A stretch of 64,000 nt of DNA, taken from NCBI GenBank assembly GCA_019638455.1, contig JAHBTU010000001.1, positions 1 to 64,000 on the forward strand, given 5' to 3'. Both the position numbers and the translations under genes were made by a program. Of this stretch, positions 33,549 through 42,266 are shown one piece after another. Source of the stretch: Saprospiraceae bacterium. GTDB taxonomy: Bacteria; Bacteroidota; Bacteroidia; Chitinophagales; Saprospiraceae. Each line of letters opens with the position of its first letter. Position 1 is the stretch's first letter. The notes under the pieces are model-generated. The model made no database searches and was not told where the DNA came from. It saw only the letters and a program-made list of their open reading frames with translations.

Positions 33549-36383
33549 TCAAAACGTCGCGTCAAGTGCTTTATTCTTCTTTTCTTTTGTCATCTCCACA
33601 TACAACCCAAACAAATACGCCACCCGCTTCGCCTCGCTCGCAAATGGCTTTTTCACCCCATAGCACGCATCCACCGCCCGGTCGAGCGCCTGATGCGCGG
33701 CCAGCAGGTCGGCGGGCATTTTGTCGGGGTCGTAGAGTTGGGCGAGATTGCGCGGGGCAGCGTCTCCCCTTCCCGAAGTATCGGGAGAGGGGTCGGGGGT
33801 GGGGTTGAGCCAGTGCGCCCGCACATCCAGCACGGCTTGCGCGGCGGCTTCCACGGCGGCTTTTTGGTCGGGCGTGGTAGCGGTGGGGAAGGGGAAGTTG
33901 TTGTAAACGATTTCGTTGGAATAACGATAATCGCTTTTTATACGACCACACACATATTTTACCCAAGCCATGTGCATTTCCGAAGTGAGAATTCCAAAAT
34001 CGAAAATTGAAGCATTAGCAATGGACAAACAACTGTCACTTGCGATGAAATCAGGACTAAAAAATCCCATTGGAATATACTTTCGATTTTCGGAAGAATG
34101 TCTTGGTATCAAGATAAAATTCGTCTTTGGCTGCCTGTTTTCCCCAAAAAGAGCAGGAGTATGAGCGAGTTTCCGGGTCGCCTCTCGTGTACTTGCGCTG
34201 CGGTATCTTTTCACCTCTTCTACTCTTTTCCCAACCTCATTAAGTGCTGCCAATTCATTTTTTGAAATATCAACCAACCAGAGACACCATCTTTTTTTCC
34301 CGTTCAAAAATTCATGCGCACTCAACATTGGTTTTATCCATTTCGCCGCTTCCGGCTCTTGGGTCAAAAACGTCTTCTTTTCTTCATCAGAAAATAACAA
34401 GTACCCACCATCATTCGGCATACTGCCGAATGAAATCTCTGGCACCTTCAAAATAGGCTTTCTGCGTTTTTGAATGAAAAAATCCCCCGCCTCCACCAAA
34501 TACGGGTTGATGTTTTTCACTTCCGACACGATGGGTTCGCCCTTGATGTCGGCGTATTCAAACAGCAGTCGCCGGGCGGGTTTTGTTTTTCCAAAACCGA
34601 CGATGATGCAATACACCGCCGCCACGCCGGGGGCCTCGTTCGTCCATTTGAACGTCTGGTGCGCGAAATGGATGGTGATGCCGTGTTTTTCCAGCATCGT
34701 CCCCCAGAGCATCCCGACCTGCTCGCCCTGTGTGATGCTGTTGGTGCTCACGAAAGCGACTTTGGTGTCGGGATGTTTGTCCAGATAGGCTGCGGCCCTG
34801 ATGTACCAGCCGCTCACATAGTCGAGCGTGCCGCTGCCGGGGGCGTTGCCGAAAAGGGTTTTGATTTCGTCGCGCTGCGCGTCGTCCATGATTTTGGAGC
34901 CGATGAAGGGCGGGTTGCCGATGATGAACGCGAATTCACCGGGTGACTTGGAGACACCCGGTGAATAGAGCAATCTTTCCCAATCGGTTTGCAGCGCGTT
35001 GCCCGTCACGATATTCGGCGACTCATCCAGCGGAATCGTCGGCACGGTGACGCCAAAGGTTTGCAACAAGACGCGGTTGGCTTGGTGTTCGGTGAGGTGC
35101 AGCGCGACCTGGGCGATGAGCGCCGACACGGGTTTTATTTCCAGCCCGTAAAATTGGCCAAGTTGGACATTGGCGAGCAGGCTGGTATCGGTCACATATT
35201 GAATGCCTTGCAGCACTTTCACCACCTCCATGTCGAGCACACGCAATTCGCGGTAGGTGACCACGAGGAAATTGCCGCAGCCGCAGGCGGGGTCGAGAAA
35301 ACGCAATTTGCCGAGTTTGAGGCGGAAGGCATTGAGTTTTTTGGTGTCGTGGCGCACGGCGTTGAACTCCGCCCACAAGTCGTCGAGAAAAAGCGGGTCT
35401 ATCAGTCGGCGGATGTTCGTGTCGCTGGTGTAGTGGGCACCGAGGGCGCGGCGTTCGGTGTCGTCGAGCACGGCCTGGAAAAGCGAGCCGAATATTTCCG
35501 GGCTGATGTCGGCCCAGTCGAACATGGCGCAGGTTTCGAGGGCGTTGCGCAGCCCCATGGAGCCGGGCGGGGTTTTGGAAAGTTTTTCGGCAAAAAGGCC
35601 ACCGTTGACGTAGGGGAATTGTTTTAAAGCAGCGCCCACGTCGTCGCGTCGGCGGACGGGCGTGTTCAAAATTTCAAACAATTCCACGAGCGCCTCTCCT
35701 ATGTCGCTGCCGTTTTCGAGGGTGTTGTTCAGGATGTATTTGGAAAATTGTTTCGGCTCAAAAATGCCCGTGTCTTCGGCGAACATACAAAACAGCATCC
35801 GCACGAGGAGCAATTCGAGGTCGTGGCCAGTGTAGTGCGAACTCTTTAGCACTTTGTGGATGCTGGCGATGCGTTCGACGGCATCTAAGTTGGCTTTTTC
35901 CTCGGCGACAATCAGTTCGCCCGCAAATTCGGGGATGAAGGCAAACTCAGTGAGGCGTTGCGGCAGTTCGGCGATAGCGATTTCTACAAAATCCCCCGCC
36001 TTTCTGTCTTCGAGGTTGTAAATCCTGAACCGTTTGAAATTGCATAGCACCACGCGGCGCGGGCGCTCTTCGGGCGGCAGGCCATTCACATATTCCATCG
36101 CCTGCCTGAAAGTTCTGTCAAAATCTTCGGGTTTGTCCAAGTGCGCCGACTTCTGCTCCACGAGCATTTTTCCTTTCCAAATCAGGTCAATAAATCCCTG
36201 TCGGTTGCCTTCGCGTTTCACTCGGCCTTCGTGGCGGGCAAAGCGGCGGCGTTCGAGATTGAAAATTTTCAGAAAAGCATCCCAGTAGGAATGTGCCTCG
36301 CCTTTTTCGTCGCGCTCGTGCGCCCATTCGTGTACGAATGCGGTGGCATTTTTTCGGTAGGTGTCCCAGAGGAGTTGATTCAT
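33549..36383 (-). CDS. MmeI-like single-chain (type IIL) restriction-modification enzyme
   Basis: The 944-residue protein joins cleavage and methylation. The N-terminal nuclease shows FIDLIWKGKMLVEQKSAH: Asp66, Glu77 and Lys79, the D-x10-ExK pattern of MmeI-type PD-(D/E)xK nucleases. A helical spacer follows (about 150-330). The gamma-class adenine methyltransferase has motif I FLDPACGCGNFL and motif IV IIGNPPFIGS. The C-terminal 300 residues would hold the target recognition domain. Such enzymes cut at a distance and methylate one strand for protection. No separate methylase, specificity subunit or phage-defence neighbour is present. Palindromic repeats lie at both ends. The recognition sequence cannot be told from this reading. 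Confidence 0.9.
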   Translation of the reverse strand: MNQLLWDTYRKNATAFVHEWAHERDEKGEAHSYWDAFLKIFNLERRRFARHEGRVKREGNRQGFIDLIWKGKMLVEQKSAHLDKPEDFDRTFRQAMEYVNGLPPEERPRRVVLCNFKRFRIYNLEDRKAGDFVEIAIAELPQRLTEFAFIPEFAGELIVAEEKANLDAVERIASIHKVLKSSHYTGHDLELLLVRMLFCMFAEDTGIFEPKQFSKYILNNTLENGSDIGEALVELFEILNTPVRRRDDVGAALKQFPYVNGGLFAEKLSKTPPGSMGLRNALETCAMFDWADISPEIFGSLFQAVLDDTERRALGAHYTSDTNIRRLIDPLFLDDLWAEFNAVRHDTKKLNAFRLKLGKLRFLDPACGCGNFLVVTYRELRVLDMEVVKVLQGIQYVTDTSLLANVQLGQFYGLEIKPVSALIAQVALHLTEHQANRVLLQTFGVTVPTIPLDESPNIVTGNALQTDWERLLYSPGVSKSPGEFAFIIGNPPFIGSKIMDDAQRDEIKTLFGNAPGSGTLDYVSGWYIRAAAYLDKHPDTKVAFVSTNSITQGEQVGMLWGTMLEKHGITIHFAHQTFKWTNEAPGVAAVYCIIVGFGKTKPARRLLFEYADIKGEPIVSEVKNINPYLVEAGDFFIQKRRKPILKVPEISFGSMPNDGGYLLFSDEEKKTFLTQEPEAAKWIKPMLSAHEFLNGKKRWCLWLVDISKNELAALNEVGKRVEEVKRYRSASTREATRKLAHTPALFGENRQPKTNFILIPRHSSENRKYIPMGFFSPDFIASDSCLSIANASIFDFGILTSEMHMAWVKYVCGRIKSDYRYSNEIVYNNFPFPTATTPDQKAAVEAAAQAVLDVRAHWLNPTPDPSPDTSGRGDAAPRNLAQLYDPDKMPADLLAAHQALDRAVDACYGVKKPFASEAKRVAYLFGLYVEMTKEKKNKALDATF

Positions 36384-36453
36384 GTTGGCGTGTCAGATTT
36401 GGAGGGCAAGTATAGCACTCTTCTTTCTAACTCAATCCCGTTCTACCCAGAAT

Positions 36454-36486
36454 ACGTTTACGAAACCTTGAAGGTTTCGCAAACGT
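36454..36486. repeat. 33-bp palindrome, copy C, on the far side of the RM gene
   Basis: ACGTTTACGAAACCTT, G, then AAGGTTTCGCAAACGT: the arms pair with one mismatch. Together with copy B at 33488 it brackets the RM gene. Confidence 0.85.
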
Positions 36487-36504
36487 GATTCAAAAAACGT
36501 TACG

Positions 36505-38004
36505 CTACTCCAGCACCACCCGCACCGCGCCCACACTCGCTCCGCTTTGCAAACGCAAGAAGTACAAGCCTTTCGGCAGGTCGGAAAGGTCGAGCGAGGT
36601 CTGCAAGTCGCGCACCTGCTGTTGCGAACGCACTATTTGTCCGAAGGCATTCAGCAAGGTGAGATGCGTGGCTTCGGAGGGCCATTCGTTCCATTGCACC
36701 GTGAGCGCGCCAGCGGTCGGATTGGGGAACACGCGCACCTGCTCGTTCAGCGCGACATCGTGGGTGGAGGTGCTGGGGTCATATTCGAGGTAGGCATCCA
36801 ACAGGGCAAGGAAGACATCCACCAAGTCATTCATCGGCATTTGAGGGGTGCCGTTGCGGTCGTCATTCTGCTGCACGACGATTGAGATGTTCAGGTCAGG
36901 GAAGTAAAACCCAAACGATTGATAAATCAGGCTCCCATCATGTCCCCAGTTTTTCAGAGGCTGCAGACCGATGAGCGAATAAGCGCCAAGACCGTATCGA
37001 ATGCCTGTGGAGGCATTTTGCAGATAGTCCGTCTGCATGGCGGCCAAAGTGGCGGGCTGGAGCAGGTGGCCTCCGAACAGGCGCTCACAAAAACGCGCGA
37101 TATCCTCCGGCGTGGAAATCAGGCATCCGGCCCCGGCGGCGATGCTGAATAGGCCATCCATCGAAATGCCGATGCCTTGCAGCCCTTCCACGGTGCCGTT
37201 GTTGTCCGCGTCGGCGAAGGCGTGCGAAAAAGGCTGGTTGCCCGCCGATTCCCACGGGTAGGCGAACGTGCGCGTCAGATTCATGGGGGTCAGGATGCGC
37301 TCACGCACCGCTTCATACCATGTTTTTCCCGTGATATTTTCGATGATACGCGCTGCCAACAGGTAGTTGGTGTTGGAATAAGACCATGCAAGGCCGGTGG
37401 GGAAATTGGGTGTCAGCACATAGTGTTTCAGGATGGTGTCGGTGTCCCAGATGCTGTCCAAGTTGGCCACCCAAGCCGCTGTCATGGCAGGATTCTCGTT
37501 GAGATAATCCGAAAAACCCGAACGGTGGCTCAGTATCTGGCGGATGGTCGCCTTGCCGTTCACGTTGGGGTAGGGCGCGAGAAACTTCCCGATGCTGTCG
37601 TTGAGCGTGAGCAAGCCTTCGTCCACGAGCGTCAGCAGCGTGGCGGACACGAAGGTTTTGGTGATGCTGCCCATGCCCATCAAGTGATTGGTGGTCAGCG
37701 GGATGGGGAGCGGGAGCTCGGCGGCGACCCCGTGCGCGCGTTTCCAAGCCGAGCCGTCGGGCAGCAGCAGGGCGGCGTTGATGCCTTTGATGGGCGTGGG
37801 GGCGCACACATCGTCGAAAGCTTGGTTGAGGGCATCTTCGAGGCTTAGGAGAGCGGAAGGCGATTTGCCCGTCGGTGTTTTTTGGGCCAATCGGTCATGC
37901 AGTGTATGGGCGGCTTCGCGGAGCGGGGCACGCAGTTGAAGTTGTTGGGCAAAAACGCTGGCTCCGAAAAGCACGCAGAGGAGGAGGAGGGTTTGTTTTT
38001 TCAT
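36505..38004 (-). CDS. Secreted serine hydrolase (class C beta-lactamase/DD-peptidase fold) with T9SS domain
   Basis: The 499-residue protein has a signal peptide (LLLLCVLFGASVFAQ). The beta-lactamase/transpeptidase-like domain carries SITK (SxxK, in MGMGSITKTFVSA), YSNTNY (YxN) and an HDG box (NWGHDGSLIYQ). The last 80 residues are a type A T9SS domain (VFPNPTAGALTVQW, LPKGLYFLRLQSG). Family members include D-aminopeptidases, DD-carboxypeptidases and esterases; the substrate is not clear. It is predicted to be exported and attached to the cell surface. The gene ends in TAG. Copy 2 of the 154-bp repeat lies 30 bp upstream of its ATG and would be in or near the leader. Confidence 0.92.
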   Translation of the reverse strand: MKKQTLLLLCVLFGASVFAQQLQLRAPLREAAHTLHDRLAQKTPTGKSPSALLSLEDALNQAFDDVCAPTPIKGINAALLLPDGSAWKRAHGVAAELPLPIPLTTNHLMGMGSITKTFVSATLLTLVDEGLLTLNDSIGKFLAPYPNVNGKATIRQILSHRSGFSDYLNENPAMTAAWVANLDSIWDTDTILKHYVLTPNFPTGLAWSYSNTNYLLAARIIENITGKTWYEAVRERILTPMNLTRTFAYPWESAGNQPFSHAFADADNNGTVEGLQGIGISMDGLFSIAAGAGCLISTPEDIARFCERLFGGHLLQPATLAAMQTDYLQNASTGIRYGLGAYSLIGLQPLKNWGHDGSLIYQSFGFYFPDLNISIVVQQNDDRNGTPQMPMNDLVDVFLALLDAYLEYDPSTSTHDVALNEQVRVFPNPTAGALTVQWNEWPSEATHLTLLNAFGQIVRSQQQVRDLQTSLDLSDLPKGLYFLRLQSGASVGAVRVVLE

Positions 38005-38033
38005 CGTTCAATTTGTGTGGTGAAATAATGGGC

Positions 38034-38187
38034 TTGTTGCGGTGAAGGGCTTTGAGTGAAGGAGATTGTCATTTTTTCGGCTGGCAAGGCAAATTTTGCA
38101 GTCGAAATCGGGCATATTCGGCGAAAAATTTAACGAATCTAGTTGGAAAAAGGGCTTTCCCCTCGCCAAAGGCCTTCACCGCAATAA
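38034..38187. repeat. 154-bp structured repeat, copy 2
   Basis: It has the same length and organisation as 17751-17904. The terminal arms here read GCGGTGAAGG / CCTTCACCGC, and the inner arm CGGCTGG pairs with CTAGTTG through G-U pairs. It sits just upstream of the serine hydrolase start. The rest of the gap to 38512 holds no gene that I can support. Confidence 0.8.
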
Positions 38188-38512
38188 GTCTAATGGTTCA
38201 AAGTTCAGGTATTCGTTTGGTCTGATTGTTTGCAGGGGCAAACCCGGACGGCCTTTTTCGACGCATCGGCTTGTTTAGCCGTTGGGTGAATCGGTTCAAT
38301 TGACTACTGGCAGCGTCGTTCGACACACTCCGGGCGCTGCCTAACTTCGAGCATCTCCTGCCAATTTTTCGGGGCGCTGCCCCTGCCTATATGGTCGTGT
38401 AAACAAGCGTTTAAGCAAGTGCAAACTCTGCGTAAAGCTGCAATAAAAGATTTAAAATCAACATAACCCCCACTTCATTTTCACGAAATACGCGCCCCGC
38501 ACCTTTGCTCTC

Positions 38513-39073
38513 ATGCTTGGGGCCGAATTATCCCGCTCATTTATCGAGAAAGCCACGCGCATCCGGCTCCTCCTGACCGATTGCGACGGCGTACTCACTG
38601 ATGCCGGGGTGTACTACTCCGCTGACGGCGAAGCACTCAAGCGCTTCTCCATGCGCGACGGCATGGGCGTGGAGCGCCTCCGCCAACTTGCCGACGTGGA
38701 GACGGGCATCGTCACTGGGGAGGACTCGCCCATCGTGGCCCGACGTGCCGAAAAACTCCATATTGTGGAACTTCATCTCGGAGCAAAAAACAAACACCAG
38801 GTTTTATCCGACATCCTCGAACGCCGCCAACTCGACCCCGAACAGGTGGCCTATATCGGCGACGACGTGAACGACCAAGCCGTCATGCAAGCCGTCGGCC
38901 TCACCGCTTGCCCCGCCGATGCCGAAGACAACATCCTCCGAATAGCCGACTACATCTGCCAAAAAAACGGTGGGCACGGGGCCTTCCGCGAATTCGCCGA
39001 GCGCATCATCCAAGCGAAAATCAGCTCGCCCACACACGGCACCTCTTCCAAAAAATCAATCCTTATCAACTGA
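38513..39073 (+). CDS. HAD phosphatase, KdsC-like (nonulosonate 9-phosphate or Kdo 8-phosphate type)
   Basis: The 186-residue protein has HAD motif I LLLTDCDGVLTDAG, motif II IVTGED (Thr), the conserved Lys region GAKNKHQVL and motif IV YIGDDVNDQAVM. The length and the short C0-type cap fit KdsC-like enzymes. It directly precedes the NeuB-like gene (44 bp), so it probably dephosphorylates the 9-phosphate of a nonulosonic acid rather than Kdo 8-phosphate; no kdsA is present in the window. Established relatives with this pairing include KDN-9-phosphate phosphatase of Bacteroides. The exact substrate is inference. Confidence 0.85.
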   Translation: MLGAELSRSFIEKATRIRLLLTDCDGVLTDAGVYYSADGEALKRFSMRDGMGVERLRQLADVETGIVTGEDSPIVARRAEKLHIVELHLGAKNKHQVLSDILERRQLDPEQVAYIGDDVNDQAVMQAVGLTACPADAEDNILRIADYICQKNGGHGAFREFAERIIQAKISSPTHGTSSKKSILIN

Positions 39074-39115
39074 AAACCAACAATTAAAAACCATCAACCA
39101 GCAACGAACAACCAC
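39067..39115 (+). repeat. Seven-unit heptanucleotide array between the HAD and neuB-like genes
   Basis: Contiguous 7-bp units CAACTGA, AAACCAA, CAATTAA, AAACCAT, CAACCAG, CAACGAA and CAACCAC end two bases before the ATG at 39118. The array includes the HAD stop codon and forms the whole leader of the next gene, where a ribosome binding site would be. Confidence 0.7.
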
Positions 39116-39117
39116 TC

Positions 39118-40008
39118 ATGATTTGGCTCAACACAAACAAAAAAATAGGGCAAGAAGCCCCCACCTACATCATCGCCGAAATCGGCATCAACCACAACGG
39201 CTCACTCGACATCGCCAAAAAACTCATTGATGAGGCCGCCAGCGCAGGTTGCTCCGCCGTCAAGTTTCAAAAACGCACCCCCGAACTCTGCGTCCCCCGC
39301 GACCAATGGAACATCGAGCGCGACACGCCCTGGGGCCGCATGACCTACATGGAATATCGCCATAAAGTGGAATTTTCATTTGTCGAATATGTGGAAATAA
39401 ATCGCCACTGCCGCGAGCGCGGCATTGACTGGTTCGCCTCCTGCTGGGACGAGCTCTCGGTTGACTTCATCGAACAATTCGACCCGCCGCTCTACAAAGC
39501 CGCCTCCGCTTCCCTTACCGACCACGCCCTTCTCGCAAAAATGAAAGAAACCGGCAAGCCCCTCATCATCTCCACCGGAATGTCCACCCTCAATGAAATC
39601 GTGGAAACCGTCGAAGCCATCGGCACCGACAACCTGCTCATCGCGCACTCCACTTCCTCATACCCCTGCCCCCTCAACGAACTCAACCTGCGAATGCTCC
39701 ACACCTTGCGGAAAATGTTTCCCGACACACTCATCGGCTATTCGGGACATGAAACGGGATTGGCCACGACGGTGGCGGCGGTGGCAATGGGCGCCTGTTT
39801 TGTGGAGCGGCATTTCACGCTCGACCGCGCGATGTGGGGCAGCGACCAAGCCGCCTCGGTGGAACCCACCGGTATGCACCGCCTCGTGAAAGACATCCGC
39901 GCGGTGGAAGAGGCCTTGGGCGACGGCGTGAAGCGCGTCTATGAAAGCGAAATGAGCAGCCGGAAAAAACTGCGTCGGGTGCAAAGTGAGGAATTGGCCA
40001 ATGCCTAA
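39118..40008 (+). CDS. NeuB-family nonulosonic acid synthase without SAF domain
   Basis: The 296-residue protein has the TIM-barrel NeuB core: YIIAEIGINHNGSLDIAKKL, AVKFQKRTPE, YKAASASLTD, LIISTGMSTLNEI, SSYPCPLNELNL, IGYSGHETGLAT and VERHFTLDR. The barrel ends near residue 275 and the chain stops 20 residues later. The SAF (antifreeze-like) domain of about 60 residues that NeuB normally uses to close the active site of its dimer partner is missing. The enzyme should condense PEP with a mannose-type sugar or sugar phosphate. Surrounding genes supply the phosphatase and the CMP activation. Without an epimerase nearby, the sugar acceptor is uncertain. Confidence 0.88.
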   Translation: MIWLNTNKKIGQEAPTYIIAEIGINHNGSLDIAKKLIDEAASAGCSAVKFQKRTPELCVPRDQWNIERDTPWGRMTYMEYRHKVEFSFVEYVEINRHCRERGIDWFASCWDELSVDFIEQFDPPLYKAASASLTDHALLAKMKETGKPLIISTGMSTLNEIVETVEAIGTDNLLIAHSTSSYPCPLNELNLRMLHTLRKMFPDTLIGYSGHETGLATTVAAVAMGACFVERHFTLDRAMWGSDQAASVEPTGMHRLVKDIRAVEEALGDGVKRVYESEMSSRKKLRRVQSEELANA

Positions 40009-40011
40009 AAT

Positions 40012-40070
40012 GTACGCCGGAACGCTGTTCCGGCTTTTAAACATTTTGCTGGAACAGCGTTCCGGCGTAC
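40012..40070. repeat. 20-bp perfect inverted repeat after the neuB-like gene
   Basis: GTACGCCGGAACGCTGTTCC (40012-40031) and its exact complement (40051-40070) surround a 19-nt T/A-rich loop. Each arm also contains a near-palindrome (GGAACGCTGTTCC). It ends 4 bp before the next ATG, so it is likely a REP-type palindrome or translational structure rather than a terminator. Confidence 0.8.
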
Positions 40071-40074
40071 CGTT

Positions 40075-41025
40075 ATGACTAAAAAAATCCTCTTCATCGG
40101 CGGTTCACTCAACCAGACCACCATGCTCTGGCGTGTCGCGCAAGCGTTGGAAGAACATGAGTGTTGGTTCACCCCCTACTACGGCGACGGCGTGGTGCGG
40201 ACCTTGGCCATGCGCGGTTGGTTGGATTTCACCATTCTCGGCGGAGTGGCGCGGCGCGCGACGGAGGCGTTTTTTCAGGAAAAAAAATTGCAGGTGGACG
40301 AACGCGGCGAACGCAACCACTACGATTTGGTCGTCACTTGCTCCGATTTAATCGTGCCACAAAACATTCGTCACATACCCATCGTGCTGGTGCAAGAAGG
40401 TATGATGACCCCCGAAAACCTGACCTACCACTTGGTGAAGCAACTCGGTTTGCCGCGCTATTTGGGCAATACATCCATGACGGGGCTTTCGCACGCTTAC
40501 CAAAAATTCTGCGTGGCCTCCGAAGGCTTCCGCGAGATGTTCGTCCGAAAAGGCGTGCGACCCGAACGCATCGAAGTCACCGGCATCCCCAACTTCGACG
40601 ATTTGGAGCGATTTCAGGACAATGATTTTCCGCACCGCGACTTCGTTTTGGGCGCGACCTCCTGCTTACGCGAGAGCTTTCAGTACGAAAATCGCCCTGC
40701 TTTCATCCGCAAGGTGCTCGAAGTGGCCGACGGGCGGCAAGTCATTTTCAAATTGCATCCCAACGAAAACCACACCCGCGCCCTGCGCGAAATCGAGCAC
40801 CACGCCCCCCAAGCCATCACCTACACCAGTGGGAACATACACCCCATCATTGCCAACTGCACGGCGATGGTCACGAAATACTCCTCCGTGCTCATGGTGG
40901 CGCTGGGAATGGGGAAAACCGTTTACAGCGACCTCGATCCCAGCCTTGCGGAGCGGTTGAGGCCAGTTCAAAACGGCGGCACATCGGCCAACCGCATCGC
41001 TGATATTTGTCGCAATTATTTGTAA
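40075..41025 (+). CDS. Putative GT-B fold glycosyltransferase of the nonulosonate cluster
   Basis: The 316-residue protein looks like a GT-B or epimerase-type fold: ILFIGGSLNQTTMLWRVAQAL at the start, a central LVQEGMMTPENL, the motif FKLHPNENHTRALREI (HP motif) and VTKYSSVLMVALGMGKTVYSD (S motif). HP and S motifs are known from bacterial sialyl-, polysialyl- and Kdo-transferases and from CDP-polyol transferases. Given its place between the synthase and the dehydrogenase, transfer of the CMP-nonulosonate to a glycan is a reasonable inference. A UDP-sugar 2-epimerase is the alternative, but I do not see its typical motifs. Confidence 0.6.
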   Translation: MTKKILFIGGSLNQTTMLWRVAQALEEHECWFTPYYGDGVVRTLAMRGWLDFTILGGVARRATEAFFQEKKLQVDERGERNHYDLVVTCSDLIVPQNIRHIPIVLVQEGMMTPENLTYHLVKQLGLPRYLGNTSMTGLSHAYQKFCVASEGFREMFVRKGVRPERIEVTGIPNFDDLERFQDNDFPHRDFVLGATSCLRESFQYENRPAFIRKVLEVADGRQVIFKLHPNENHTRALREIEHHAPQAITYTSGNIHPIIANCTAMVTKYSSVLMVALGMGKTVYSDLDPSLAERLRPVQNGGTSANRIADICRNYL

Positions 41026-41139
41026 ACCAACTTTTTTGCCGTTCTGGCAGAATCTGTCCACCCTACGGAAAATGCCGAATGCGATTGCCGATTTAGAGTG
41101 GACAGATGCTTACAGCATGACAAGAAAGAGTGAATAAAC

Positions 41140-42141
41140 ATGAAAATCCTCCTCGTCGGTCTTGGCTCCATTGGGCGCCGCCATATAAAAAACCTCTCTG
41201 CGTTGGGCGTTCGGCAGTTGGCCGCCGTCACGCGGCACCGTTGTCAGTTGCCCGCCGATGACTTGCCGCCCCATCTAACTTTTGAGTCCGTGGAAAGTGG
41301 TTTGGAGTGGCGGCCCGACGCGGTGTTTGTGTGCAATCCGACCGCTTTGCACTTTCAAACCGCGCTTGAAGCCGCCCGCGCGGGTTGTCATATTTTTTTG
41401 GAAAAACCCGTGTCGCACACGCTCGAAGGGTTGGATGAATTGACAGCCCTCGTGGAACGGCAGGGGCTGATAGCCCAAGTCGGGTTCCAATTTCGCTATC
41501 ACGCGGTTTTTAGGCAAATAAAACAGGCACTCGCGGCAGGCCAAATCGGGAAAGTAGTGTCGGCGCACGCGCATTGGGGCGAACACTTGCCCGGTTGGCA
41601 CCCGTGGGAGGACTACCGCCACTCGTATAGCGCCCGCGAGGATTTGGGCGGCGGCGTGGTGCTCACGCTGTGTCACCCATTCGACTACCTGCGGTGGTTG
41701 CTCGGCGAGGCAGAGGTCGTCGGTGCCGTCGGGGGCCAATTGTCCGATTTGGAGACCGACACGGAGGACGTGGCGCTCGTGACGCTCCGTTTTGAAAATG
41801 GCGCCATCGGCTCGGTCTATCTCGATTATGTGTCGAACCCCGCCAAGCATACCCTGCAAATCATCGGCACCCGGGGGCGCATCGAGTGGGATGCGGATTT
41901 GGGTGCCGCAAAAGTTTATTTCAAATCGTCGGACGAGTGTGGGCTTGCCTTCAAGACCATTTCCCCCGGCAAATTCTTCGAGCGCAACGAAATGTTTCTC
42001 GTCGAGGCCGCCGACTTCTTGGACTGCATCAAAAACGACCGCCGCCCGGCCTGCGATTTGGGCGACGGCATCCGGGCGCTGGAAATGGCGCTGGCGGCAA
42101 AGGCTTGTATATCCGCAGACGAGGCTGTCTCACAGGTTTAA
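41140..42141 (+). CDS. Gfo/Idh/MocA family oxidoreductase
   Basis: The 333-residue protein begins with a Rossmann fold (ILLVGLGSIGRRHIKNL, GxGxxG) and carries the family motif FLEKPVSHTLEG (EKP). A C-terminal alpha/beta domain contains GGGVVLTLCHPFDYL with a likely catalytic His. It should oxidise or reduce a sugar or nucleotide sugar with NAD(P). Within this cluster it may modify the precursor or the nonulosonate itself. The last codons overlap the left end of a palindromic repeat (42126-42235). Confidence 0.9.
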   Translation: MKILLVGLGSIGRRHIKNLSALGVRQLAAVTRHRCQLPADDLPPHLTFESVESGLEWRPDAVFVCNPTALHFQTALEAARAGCHIFLEKPVSHTLEGLDELTALVERQGLIAQVGFQFRYHAVFRQIKQALAAGQIGKVVSAHAHWGEHLPGWHPWEDYRHSYSAREDLGGGVVLTLCHPFDYLRWLLGEAEVVGAVGGQLSDLETDTEDVALVTLRFENGAIGSVYLDYVSNPAKHTLQIIGTRGRIEWDADLGAAKVYFKSSDECGLAFKTISPGKFFERNEMFLVEAADFLDCIKNDRRPACDLGDGIRALEMALAAKACISADEAVSQV

Positions 42142-42235
42142 ATTTCGATAGGATTAACAAGATTTACAGGTTTTTTTACCCGAAAAAGGGCGCGAATCTT
42201 GTCAATCCTGTCAAACAAACATCACTTATGAGACA
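42126..42235. mobile_element. 110-bp MITE-like palindrome (TGTCTCACA ends)
   Basis: Ends TGTCTCACA (42126-42134) and TATGAGACA (42227-42235) are near-exact complements. The interior carries GGATTAACAAGATT and AATCTTGTCAATCC, an inverted pair with one mismatch. A right-half copy occurs at 18141-18194. It overlaps the last codons of the Gfo/Idh gene and separates it from the cytidylyltransferase. Confidence 0.7.
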
Positions 42236-42266
42236 TCCTTGTCTTATCGCACAAAACTGAACAAGT

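Noticed and set aside
38513..39073. Kdo 8-phosphate phosphatase (kdsC) proper
   Set aside because: The sequence fits KdsC-like enzymes, but no kdsA, kdsD or kdsB is adjacent and the next gene is NeuB-like, so a nonulosonate phosphatase is the better reading. The symbol was left empty.
41053..41106. ATCTGTCCAC/GTGGACAGAT inverted repeat between two cluster genes
   Set aside because: Arms are only 10 bp with a loop of over 30 nt, and no related copy was noticed, so it may be chance.
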